Below are positions 13,885-20,393 of a DNA stretch of 21,508 nucleotides, one piece after another. Below the pieces are notes generated by a model. It searched no databases. It had not been told where the DNA came from and worked only from the letters and a program-made list of their open reading frames with translations. The translations under genes were made by a program, and so were the position numbers. How positions within the stretch are numbered: position 1 is the first letter of the stretch; each line of letters begins with the position of its first letter. This DNA is from an uncultured Collinsella sp. (lineage in GTDB: Bacteria; Actinomycetota; Coriobacteriia; Coriobacteriales; Coriobacteriaceae). The DNA is taken from contig CAUAJB010000034.1 in assembly GCA_958429225.1 (NCBI GenBank), positions 1 through 21,508 of the forward strand. Direction: 5' to 3'.

Positions 13885-15189
13885 TTAGGCGCGCTCGGCA
13901 CGAGCAAGCTCGGCAGCGACAAGCTTAACGGCCAGCACCAGCACGTCGAGCGCGGCCTCCAGGTCCTCGACCGTGGGATAGCTCGGCGCAATACGGATGT
14001 TGGTATCGCGCGGATCCTTGCCATAGGGCCAGGTGGCACCGGCCGGCGTGAGCTTGACGCCCAGGTCGGCGCAAAGCGCGGCGACCTTCTGGGCCGAGCC
14101 CTCGGGACCATCGAAGCTTACAAAGTAGCCGCCGCGGGGGTGCGTCCAGGTGGCACAGCCCGTATCGCCCAGGCCCTCGGTGAGCTTGCGTTCAACGGCC
14201 TCAAAGCGCGGACGCAGGAACTCGGCATGCTTTTTCATGTGCTCCTTGACCGCCTCGATGGTGGGAAGGAAGCGCACGTGGCGCAGCTGGTTGAGCTTGT
14301 CGGCGCTGATGAGGCCGGCCTTCAGGCGCTTGGAGAACTCGGCGATGACCGCGGGGCTCGCACCGATGAAGCCGATGCCGGCGCCCGGGAAGGTAATCTT
14401 GGACGTCGAGGCAAAAGCCACCACGCGGTCCTCGGTGCCCGCCGCGCGAGCGAGGTCGAAGATATTGGCGAGCTCGTCGGTCTCGTCGTACAGGTCGTGC
14501 ACGCAGTAGGCGTTGTCCCAGAAGATGCGGAAATCGGGCGCGGCCGTGGGCATCTCGACCAGGCGACGCACGGTGTCCTCGCTAAAGGTGATGCCCGTGG
14601 GGTTGGAATACTTGGGCACGCACCAGATGCCCTTGATGGAGTCGTCGGCGGCAACCAGACGCTCGACCTCGTCCATGTCGGGGCCGTTGTCGGTCATCGC
14701 GACGGGGACATTCTCGATACCCAGGTCGGCGGTGATGCCAAAGTGACGGTCGTAGCCGGGAACAGGGCACAGGAACTTGACTTTCTTGCCGTCGTGCGCG
14801 GCCTCGTAAGCCTCCCAAGGCTCGCTGCCGCACGAACCGCAGCGCCAAAACATGCCGGCGATATCGTGCTCGATCAGAAGGCTCGACGAACCCAGTACGA
14901 GCGTCTGCTCGGCAGGGCAACCCAGGAACTCCCCCGCCAGCTTGCGTGCCGAGGGAATGCCCTCAAAGCAACCGTAGTTTGAGCAGTCGACGTTGCCGTC
15001 GTGCAGATCGGCATCGGCATTGAGGATATCGAGCATGGGTCGAGAGATGTCCACCTGGGAGGGCGACGGCTTGCCGCGGGCCATGTCGAGCGCCAGGCCC
15101 TTGGCCTTGACCTCGGCGACCTCGGCTTTGAGCGCCTCGATGGCGGCATCGAGTTCGGTGGTTTCCATCTTCTGGTAGATCGTCTGCAT
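13885..15189 (-). CDS. Aspartate aminotransferase, subclass Ic (PLP-dependent)
   Basis: Transfers the amino group between aspartate and 2-oxoglutarate, linking nitrogen metabolism and the TCA cycle. The 434-aa protein matches the mycobacterial Rv3722c-type family from memory: LALDMARGKPSPSQVD near residue 32, KFLCPVPGYDRHFGIT (137-152), KYSNPTGITFS (193-203), DFRIFWDNAY (219-228), the PLP lysine K264 in FASTSKITFPG, and NIRIAPSYPT with the substrate-binding arginine near the C-terminus. Length is close to the family. ATG at 15189 has AAAGG about 9 nt upstream. It has its own promoter (15231-15236) and is divergent from the small gene at 15339. Confidence 0.88.
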   Translation of the reverse strand: MQTIYQKMETTELDAAIEALKAEVAEVKAKGLALDMARGKPSPSQVDISRPMLDILNADADLHDGNVDCSNYGCFEGIPSARKLAGEFLGCPAEQTLVLGSSSLLIEHDIAGMFWRCGSCGSEPWEAYEAAHDGKKVKFLCPVPGYDRHFGITADLGIENVPVAMTDNGPDMDEVERLVAADDSIKGIWCVPKYSNPTGITFSEDTVRRLVEMPTAAPDFRIFWDNAYCVHDLYDETDELANIFDLARAAGTEDRVVAFASTSKITFPGAGIGFIGASPAVIAEFSKRLKAGLISADKLNQLRHVRFLPTIEAVKEHMKKHAEFLRPRFEAVERKLTEGLGDTGCATWTHPRGGYFVSFDGPEGSAQKVAALCADLGVKLTPAGATWPYGKDPRDTNIRIAPSYPTVEDLEAALDVLVLAVKLVAAELARAERA

Positions 15190-15230
15190 GGGTGCGACCT
15201 TTCGCGAAGCGGGACGTTGCAGTTCGTCTA

Positions 15231-15236
15231 AGTATA
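15231..15236 (-). promoter_or_regulatory. -10 element of the aspartate aminotransferase gene
   Basis: TATACT on the minus strand, 41 nt before the ATG at 15189, followed by T, the same TATACTT seen upstream of tatA/B. No clear -35. Confidence 0.4.
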
Positions 15237-15338
15237 GACCGCCACCGCCGCAACGGCATGAAGCCGTGATAGATTAAGTTCATCGCAATGAATTATGAAT
15301 CGCCGCGCATGCCGGCGTGGGGCGCCCAAGGAGGCACT

Positions 15339-15593
15339 ATGGAATACGGATCGTTCCAGGCCGAGGAATTCGGCGACCTGCAGCGCCTGGTCGACGGGCT
15401 GTTTTACGACCGCCGCGCCATCGACCGCCTGGATCTGATCGTACAGGCCGAGATCTTGGACCTGGCGCCCGATCTCATGGAAATCGTGAACCTTTTGCCG
15501 CCCGGTTACTACGACCGCCAGTCACTTTGCGACCAGCTCAACTCCGCCTTGGCCGCCCACGGCTGGGGCGCCGTCTACGGCACCGTGGAATAA
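15339..15593 (+). CDS. Small protein of unknown function
   Basis: 84 aa, not recognised. It is probably a real gene: AAGGAGG lies 5 nt before the ATG, codon use is GC-rich in the third position, and a bidirectional terminator follows. Composition is acidic with hydrophobic helices: LQRLVDGLFYDRRAIDRLDL, then IVQAEILDLAPDLMEIVNLL, then PPGYYDRQSLCDQLNSAL and HGWGAVYGTVE. No transmembrane segment or signal peptide is seen, so it should be a small cytoplasmic helical protein. An upstream in-frame ATG at 15288 would add 17 residues but has no ribosome site. It is divergent from the aminotransferase. Confidence 0.7.
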   Translation: MEYGSFQAEEFGDLQRLVDGLFYDRRAIDRLDLIVQAEILDLAPDLMEIVNLLPPGYYDRQSLCDQLNSALAAHGWGAVYGTVE

Positions 15594-15594
15594 A

Positions 15595-15625
15595 CCTAGT
15601 CATTTAAGAACGTCCCCATTGACTA
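15595..15625 (+). repeat. Dispersed repeat copy 2
   Basis: Inverted copy of 6938-6968, identical at 29 of 31 bases, starting right after the small gene stop. The end of the repeat touches the terminator stem. Its placement just behind a gene, and copy 1 before a divergent gene pair, suggests a mobile intergenic repeat. Confidence 0.6.
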
Positions 15626-15662
15626 AAACGCCGCTTGTGATGGTGTCCACAGGCGGCGTTTT
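15625..15662. terminator. Bidirectional intrinsic terminator
   Basis: AAAACGCCGCTTGTG (15625-15639) pairs with CACAGGCGGCGTTTT (15648-15662): a 15-bp stem with one G-T wobble and an 8-nt loop. The A/T ends give a T-run on both strands. It sits between the convergent small gene and nhaA, and serves both. Confidence 0.85.
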
Positions 15663-15679
15663 CAAACTTGTATATGCTT

Positions 15680-17038
15680 TTACTTGTCTTTGGGCGCGGG
15701 GTGTTTGCAGACCACACTCATGTAGATCATACCGAGCATGGCAGCGGTGACCGAACCGGCAAGGATGGCGGCCTTGGCGGCCAGGACCTCAAACTGGGCC
15801 GTCGGGAAGGCAAGGCCGCTGATGAGGATCGACATGGTGAAGCCGATGCCGCCCAGAATGCCCACACCGGCAATCATGTGCCAGTTAACGTTATGCGGCA
15901 GCTCGCAGACCCTAAACTTAACCAGGGCAAACGTCATGCCAAAGATACCAATCGGCTTGCCCAGCAGCATGCCAAAGTACACGCCGAGCGTCACCGGATC
16001 GGTGAGCAGTGTGCTCATGTCCACGCCCACTAGGCGAACCTGCGCGTTGACGAACGCAAAGATCGGCAGAATCACAAAGTTGACCGGCGTGGAGATCAGA
16101 CGCTCCATGCGGATGAGCGGCGGGGTCACGCGGTGCATGACGCGCTCGACCCTGGTGGTCGAGACGGTAAAGTCATGCTGGCCCAGGATGTGTGCCTCGT
16201 CGTCGTAGCGGTCATCAAGCAGCGGCAGGCACTCGCCCAACCAATCGGTGAGGCTATCGAGCTTGACGCCGCACTTGGCCGGGATGGTAAAGGCCAAGAT
16301 GACGCCGGCGAGCGTGGCATGTACGCCGCTCTTGAACATGCAGAACCACAACAGCAGACCCAGTACCGAATACGGGGCAAGGCGGTAATGCTGCGTCTTG
16401 TTGAGCCACACGAGCGCGCAGGTCACCAGCGCGGCGGCGCCCAACCAAAACGGATTGGGGCTCTGACCGTAGAAGATGGCGATGGCGGCGATGGAGATAA
16501 GGTCGTCGGCGATGGCGAGCGTCGAGAAGAACACGCGCACGCCGTTGGGCACGCGGTTGCCCAAAAGCGACAGCACGCCCAGCGCAAAGGCAATATCGGT
16601 TGCCATGGGGATGGCCCAACCGTTGCGGGCGCCGGCATGGTTAAAGATCAGGTAGATGCAGGCGGGAACGACGACGCCGCCCACGGCCGCCAGCATGGGA
16701 AGCATGGCCTGACGCGGATTCTTGAGCTCGCCGACCGTCATCTCGTACTTAAGCTCAATGCCCACCAACAAAAAGAAAATCGCCATGAGGAAGTCGTTGA
16801 CGAAAAGTTCAACGGTAAGACCGGCCGTAAGGTTGCCCAGACCCACATACAGCGGGGTCTCCAAAAAGTGATGGATGGCCTCGTAGGCATCGGTATTGGC
16901 GCAAATGACGGCGGCGATGGCGGCGAAGACCATGACGGCGGCGGAAATCGTGCCGTTCTCGGCAATGCGCTCCCAAATGTCGTGGCGTTCAAAGCGCTTG
17001 CGCTCACGGACGTTGAACAGCTGCTCAGTTGCTGCCAT
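15680..17038 (-). CDS. nhaA: Na+/H+ antiporter NhaA
   Basis: Exports Na+ in exchange for external protons, for pH and sodium homeostasis, in the inner membrane. The 452-aa protein has the NhaA motifs PMATDIAFALGVLSLLG (144-160), LAIADDLISI with the paired aspartates D178-D179 equivalent to those essential in E. coli, KSGVHATLAGV, and the GKPIGI and GILGGIGFTMSILISGLAF segments near the end. About 11-12 transmembrane helices are expected. The middle carries a cytoplasmic insert with acidic and His residues (DDRYDDEAHILGQHDF), longer than in E. coli (388 aa). ATG at 17038 has AAAGGAG 8 nt upstream. The AD-D variant replaces the usual VDD/IDD. Confidence 0.93.
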   Translation of the reverse strand: MAATEQLFNVRERKRFERHDIWERIAENGTISAAVMVFAAIAAVICANTDAYEAIHHFLETPLYVGLGNLTAGLTVELFVNDFLMAIFFLLVGIELKYEMTVGELKNPRQAMLPMLAAVGGVVVPACIYLIFNHAGARNGWAIPMATDIAFALGVLSLLGNRVPNGVRVFFSTLAIADDLISIAAIAIFYGQSPNPFWLGAAALVTCALVWLNKTQHYRLAPYSVLGLLLWFCMFKSGVHATLAGVILAFTIPAKCGVKLDSLTDWLGECLPLLDDRYDDEAHILGQHDFTVSTTRVERVMHRVTPPLIRMERLISTPVNFVILPIFAFVNAQVRLVGVDMSTLLTDPVTLGVYFGMLLGKPIGIFGMTFALVKFRVCELPHNVNWHMIAGVGILGGIGFTMSILISGLAFPTAQFEVLAAKAAILAGSVTAAMLGMIYMSVVCKHPAPKDK

Positions 17039-17244
17039 GGGCGGCTCCTTTCACGGGAAAGCTCCCGTCTTAAAAAAGCACGGCCCGCCCAAGTGGCGGC
17101 GCCGCGCTCTAACGTATTACGCTTGCATCTAGCCTACCCTGCACGACAAGCACGCAGGCGCGGCCGAAAAGCGGAACCACAGGTTGAACATTATTTGCTC
17201 AACGGCACGGGCGCCCGTCCAATAGCGGACGCGGCCCCGCGCAC

Positions 17245-17284
17245 AAAAAACGACCGGAGCGCGGGGCGTCCGCGATCCGGTCGT
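17245..17284 (-). terminator. Intrinsic terminator of ppaC
   Basis: On the minus strand ACGACCGGA/TCCGGTCGT forms a 9-bp outer stem. After one mismatch, CGCGG/CCGCG adds 5 bp, closing a 5-nt loop. A run of six Ts (17245-17250) follows directly. It lies 20 nt after the ppaC stop, a very strong terminator. Confidence 0.92.
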
Positions 17285-17303
17285 GGCGTTTGGTCAACTA
17301 AAC

Positions 17304-18227
17304 CTAGCAGGCGGCCATGATGGGGGCAGCGACCTGCTTCTTACGGGAAAGGACGCCCGGCATCCAGACGCCGTCGTGCTCGTCGGCAATGCCCAGGCCC
17401 TTCTGAGCAGCCTCGGTCTCGCCCTCGAGCAGGACCTGCGAGCCCTCCTCCATGATGTCGGTGATGCATAGGACGATGCCGTCGGCACCCTTCTCGGCGG
17501 CGTAGGCGCGCATGGCCTCGCGGATCTCGTCGATCATGCCGAGAGCGCGGCTCTTGTCAACGGTCTCGTACTGGCCGATGAGCAGTTTCTTGCCGGCGGG
17601 CTCGAACATCTTGATGTCGTTGCCGACCATCTCGGCTGCGGTGAAGGAGCCAGACGGACGGGTAAGGAAGACCTCCATGCCAAACTTGACCGGGTCGACG
17701 CCCACCTGCTCGCCGAGCTTGGCGGCGACGGCGCGGTCGACATCGGTGGTGGTGGGGCTCTTGAGCATGAGCGTGTCGGTCATCATGGCCGAGAGCAGCA
17801 GCTTGGCCTGGACGTCGGAAAGCTCAACGCCGAGCACGCCGGCGAGCTTGGTGACGATGGTGCAGCTGGAGCCCCAGGGCAGGCAGATGTAGTGCAGCGG
17901 GCCGGCGGTCTCGAAGTCGCCGATGCGGTGATGGTCGACAACACCAAAGACCGTGGCGTCCTTAAGGCCGGCGACGGACTGGGCGGACTCGTTGTGGTCG
18001 GTGAGGACGACGAGCTGACCGGCCTCGACGGACTCGATCACGCGGGGCTCGGCGATGCCGGCGTCGGCGAGCAGCTTGGCGGACTCGGCCGGAAGCTGGC
18101 CCAGAGCGCAAGCCTCGTAGGTGTTGCCGGCATACTCAACCTGATTGAGCAGCTGGGACAGGACGACGGCGCTCATGATGGCGTCGTTATCGGGGTTCTG
18201 GTGACCAAAGACAAGAACGTTTGCCAT
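17304..18227 (-). CDS. ppaC: Manganese-dependent inorganic pyrophosphatase
   Basis: Hydrolyses pyrophosphate from biosynthesis, as a family II (DHH) enzyme using Mn2+ or Co2+. In 307 aa it shows FGHQNPDND (7-15; H9, D13 and D15 bind metal), TDHNE (D77), VVDHHRIGDF (D98-H99-H100) and the C-terminal SRKKQ (294-298). No CBS insert is present. Length is typical. ATG at 18227 has GGAGG 6 nt upstream. The next gene upstream on this strand is the glucokinase, 166 nt away, with an inverted repeat between, so it is probably transcribed on its own. Confidence 0.95.
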   Translation of the reverse strand: MANVLVFGHQNPDNDAIMSAVVLSQLLNQVEYAGNTYEACALGQLPAESAKLLADAGIAEPRVIESVEAGQLVVLTDHNESAQSVAGLKDATVFGVVDHHRIGDFETAGPLHYICLPWGSSCTIVTKLAGVLGVELSDVQAKLLLSAMMTDTLMLKSPTTTDVDRAVAAKLGEQVGVDPVKFGMEVFLTRPSGSFTAAEMVGNDIKMFEPAGKKLLIGQYETVDKSRALGMIDEIREAMRAYAAEKGADGIVLCITDIMEEGSQVLLEGETEAAQKGLGIADEHDGVWMPGVLSRKKQVAAPIMAAC

Positions 18228-18330
18228 GGATATCCTCCACTTGATATGTGTACTTGGACGTAGCTATGGTAGCACGCTGGCGCCGAGCCTTCGCAGACGG
18301 AAGGGGCACGGCATATTTTGGGGCAGGCAT

Positions 18331-18384
18331 GGGGGCCAAGGCTGTCCCTTTTGCACCGTATTGGTGCAAAGCAACTTGACCCCC
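18331..18384. repeat. Nested inverted repeat between ppaC and glucokinase
   Basis: Outer arms GGGGGCCAAG (18331-18340) and CTTGACCCCC (18375-18384) match at 9 of 10; inner arms TTTGCACC (18350-18357) and GGTGCAAA (18363-18370) match perfectly with a 5-nt loop. No T-run follows on either strand. CTGTCCCTTTTGCACC resembles other GGGACAG motifs in this window. It may be a dispersed repeat, or weakly terminate glucokinase transcripts. Confidence 0.5.
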
Positions 18385-18393
18385 TTGCAGCAG

Positions 18394-19347
18394 CTATTTA
18401 CCGGCGGCGCGCAGGGCTACGTAGGCAGCGCCGATGATGCCGGCGTCGTTTCCGAGCGAAGCGACCTTAATGGGCGTCTCGCGCGAGGCGGAAAGCGCGT
18501 ATTGCTTAAAGTGCTCGCGAACCTTATCGAGGTAGACATCGGCCGAAGCGGACGCGCCGCCACCGATCAGGAACATCTCGGGGTCGACCACGTTGGCGAT
18601 AAGTGCCAGAGCACGGCCGAGATAGTCAGCCATGGTATCGGCAGCTGCCAGCGCGAGTTTGTCGCCCTCGCGGCAGGCCTGGAACACGTCCTTGGAATCG
18701 GAGGGGCCGGTGAGCTCAATGGGCTCGACGCCCGCCTTCTTGCACTCGGCAAGGTAGTTGCTCACCACGCCGGTGGCGCTGGAATACTGCTCCAGATGGC
18801 CATGGCCGCCACAGCCGCAGGTGCGCTCCTCAGCCGGGTTCAGGCACATGTGGCCAATCTCGCCGCCGGCGCCCACAACACCCGATACCACGTCGCCGTT
18901 AACGATAACGCCGCCGCCCACGCCGGTACCGATGGTGACCATCACCACGTTCTGTACGCCCTTGGCAGAGCCGAGCCAGGCCTCGCCCATGGCGGCGGCG
19001 TTGGCATCGTTCTCGTATTTAACGACCGCGTCGGGGCAGTGCTTCTGAATGGCGATCCTCAGTTCGGGCAGGTTAATGGCAATGTTGGCCTTGACCTTGG
19101 CATCGCCCGATGCCGGGATGGGGCACGGAACGGCCAGGCCAATGCCCGCCACAAAGGCACGCGGAATCCGTGCCTTGGCGACCACCTGGTCGATAGCCTC
19201 GGTCACCGCGGCAAAGCCCGCAGCGTCAACGATAGGAGGCGTAGACACGCTGGCCTTGGCCAGCAGGTTGCCGTCCTCGTCGAACAGACCCTCCTTAACC
19301 GAAGTGCCGCCGACGTCGATGCCGATGTAATACTGCTTAGGTTCCAT
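18394..19347 (-). CDS. ROK family glucokinase
   Basis: Phosphorylates glucose with ATP in the cytoplasm. The 317-aa protein has the phosphate-binding IGIDVGGTSVKEG (8-20), KYENDANAAAMGE (N113, D114 the likely catalytic base), TIGTGVGGG (138-146) and EIGHMCLNPAEERTCGCGGH, the ROK substrate and zinc region (E163, H166, C177, C179). The usual third zinc Cys (C-x-C-G-x-x-G-C-L-E) is replaced by His184 in GHGHLEQY. The start is ATG 19347, with AAAGGTGG about 9 nt upstream; a longer in-frame reading would add 22 residues with no ribosome site. Activity on another hexose such as mannose or N-acetyl sugars is possible. Next to a PTS operon, it could handle glucose freed from a disaccharide. Confidence 0.85.
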   Translation of the reverse strand: MEPKQYYIGIDVGGTSVKEGLFDEDGNLLAKASVSTPPIVDAAGFAAVTEAIDQVVAKARIPRAFVAGIGLAVPCPIPASGDAKVKANIAINLPELRIAIQKHCPDAVVKYENDANAAAMGEAWLGSAKGVQNVVMVTIGTGVGGGVIVNGDVVSGVVGAGGEIGHMCLNPAEERTCGCGGHGHLEQYSSATGVVSNYLAECKKAGVEPIELTGPSDSKDVFQACREGDKLALAAADTMADYLGRALALIANVVDPEMFLIGGGASASADVYLDKVREHFKQYALSASRETPIKVASLGNDAGIIGAAYVALRAAGK

Positions 19348-19418
19348 GGGAGCCCACCTTTCTCGTTTAAACATTGCCTGTATGGTACCGCTCCCAAGGC
19401 AAAAACCTACCAAAAAGG

Positions 19419-19441
19419 GACAGGTTTGTTTTGACAGGTTT
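19419..19441. repeat. Two direct 9-bp repeats near the glucokinase promoter
   Basis: GACAGGTTT at 19419-19427 and again at 19433-19441, a 14-bp period, in the 145-bp gap between the PTS terminator and the glucokinase. On the minus strand this reads AAACCTGTC twice. It lies upstream of a possible -10 TACCAT (19382-19387). It may be an activator site or a dispersed repeat of the GGGACAG type. Confidence 0.35.
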
Positions 19442-19492
19442 TATCTGGGGAAACGCAAATGGCTGCCCAACAGGCCGCGCAAGACCATCCCC

Positions 19493-19530
19493 AAAAATAA
19501 AGGCGCCGGGAGGCGGAGGCTCCCGGCGCC
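19493..19530 (-). terminator. Intrinsic terminator of the PTS operon
   Basis: On the minus strand GGCGCCGGGAG and CTCCCGGCGCC form an 11-bp perfect stem (19502-19530) with a 7-nt loop. TTTATTTTT (19493-19501) follows. It lies 58 nt after the stop of the IIA gene. Confidence 0.93.
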
Positions 19531-19588
19531 CGTCAAAGGGACTATGTTGTCTATTGGACCTCACGGTCCGTCGCGGCGATAACGCCGA

Positions 19589-19921
19589 TTAGGCCTTAAG
19601 TGCCTGCAACTGCTTGTGAATCTCGATGAGCTCCGTCGCCATGACGCGCATGGTCTCGGTACCGGCCATCTGGTCCTCGGCATGCAGCAAAATCAACGGG
19701 GCCTCGCCGTTACGCTCGCCGTTGGCCTCCTTCTTCAGAAGCCCCATGTGAACATCGTGGCCACCGTTATAGGCCTCGTCGCCCTGCTTGATAAGCTCCT
19801 CGGCGGCGTCAAAATCGCCCTCCTTGGCCTTTTGCACGGCATTGATGTACATGCTCTTGGCGGTACCGACGTAGCTGATGATCTCGAAGCAGGTCATCTG
19901 CAGTTCGTTCATATCCTCCAT
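19589..19921 (-). CDS. PTS lactose/cellobiose-type EIIA component
   Basis: Carries phosphate from HPr to EIIB. The 110-aa helical protein follows the PTS_IIA family: MNELQMTCFEIISYVGTAKS near the start, a Gly/His/Asp linker, then LILLHAEDQMAGTETMR with the phosphorylated His80. The start is uncertain: ATG 19921 has AGGTG 6 nt upstream, ATG 19912 has GGAGG only 2 nt upstream, and GTG 19930 directly follows the EIIB stop (TAGGTG). I chose 19921. Its fold and order (IIC, IIB, IIA) place it in the lactose/chitobiose/cellobiose family. Confidence 0.9.
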   Translation of the reverse strand: MEDMNELQMTCFEIISYVGTAKSMYINAVQKAKEGDFDAAEELIKQGDEAYNGGHDVHMGLLKKEANGERNGEAPLILLHAEDQMAGTETMRVMATELIEIHKQLQALKA

Positions 19922-19930
19922 GCGGAGCAC

Positions 19931-20233
19931 CTAGCCCATCACGCTGACGCAGTGGTCGATGATGCCGGCAGCGTTCATGCGGCCGTAGTCGACCATGTTG
20001 ATGACCTCGACCGGAAAACGACCGGCGGCCTCCTTCTCAAAATCGCCCTTGGTGTAGCCGATCTGCGGACCAAGCAGCAACATGTCGCACTCGTCCAGGT
20101 GATCGTGGGCCTCGTTCATGGGACGAGCCTCGACCTCAATATCCAGACCACGGTTTGCAACCTCGGCCTGCATCTTCTGGACCAGCAGGCTCGTGGACAT
20201 GCCGGCATTGCAGCAGAGCATGATCTTCTTCAT
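19931..20233 (-). CDS. PTS lactose/cellobiose-type EIIB component
   Basis: Receives phosphate from EIIA and passes it to the sugar during import. The 100-aa protein has the signature C-x-x-G-x-S-T-S at the start (MKKIMLCCNAGMSTSLLV), with Cys8 the likely phosphorylated residue, then LGPQIGYTKGDFEKEA and a closing VDYGRMNAAGIIDHC. Length is typical. ATG at 20233 has an AAGGAGG site about 6 nt upstream. It is 160 nt downstream of the IIC gene, with a strong hairpin in the gap. Confidence 0.93.
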   Translation of the reverse strand: MKKIMLCCNAGMSTSLLVQKMQAEVANRGLDIEVEARPMNEAHDHLDECDMLLLGPQIGYTKGDFEKEAAGRFPVEVINMVDYGRMNAAGIIDHCVSVMG

Positions 20234-20332
20234 GGTTTCCTCCTTATAACTGCGCGGCGCGCAGACGACAACTGGTTTTATTCCTTGCGGCTATTGTGCC
20301 CACCCCCTGCATCTTTACACAAGGGAGAGAGC

Positions 20333-20365
20333 TGCGGGCACCGGCACCGCGTACCGGCGCCCGCA
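20333..20365 (-). promoter_or_regulatory. Hairpin between PTS IIC and IIB genes
   Basis: On the minus strand the arms at 20354-20365 and 20333-20344 (TGCGGGCGCCGG pairs with CCGGTGCCCGCA) form a 12-bp stem with one G-U wobble and a 9-nt loop. It starts about 29 nt after the IIC stop, in a 160-nt gap. No T-run follows. It may protect the 3' end of the IIC message, be an RNA processing site, or attenuate IIB-IIA. Confidence 0.55.
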
Positions 20366-20393
20366 AAGGTGAAAGGGACGAACGTTAGGCGTT

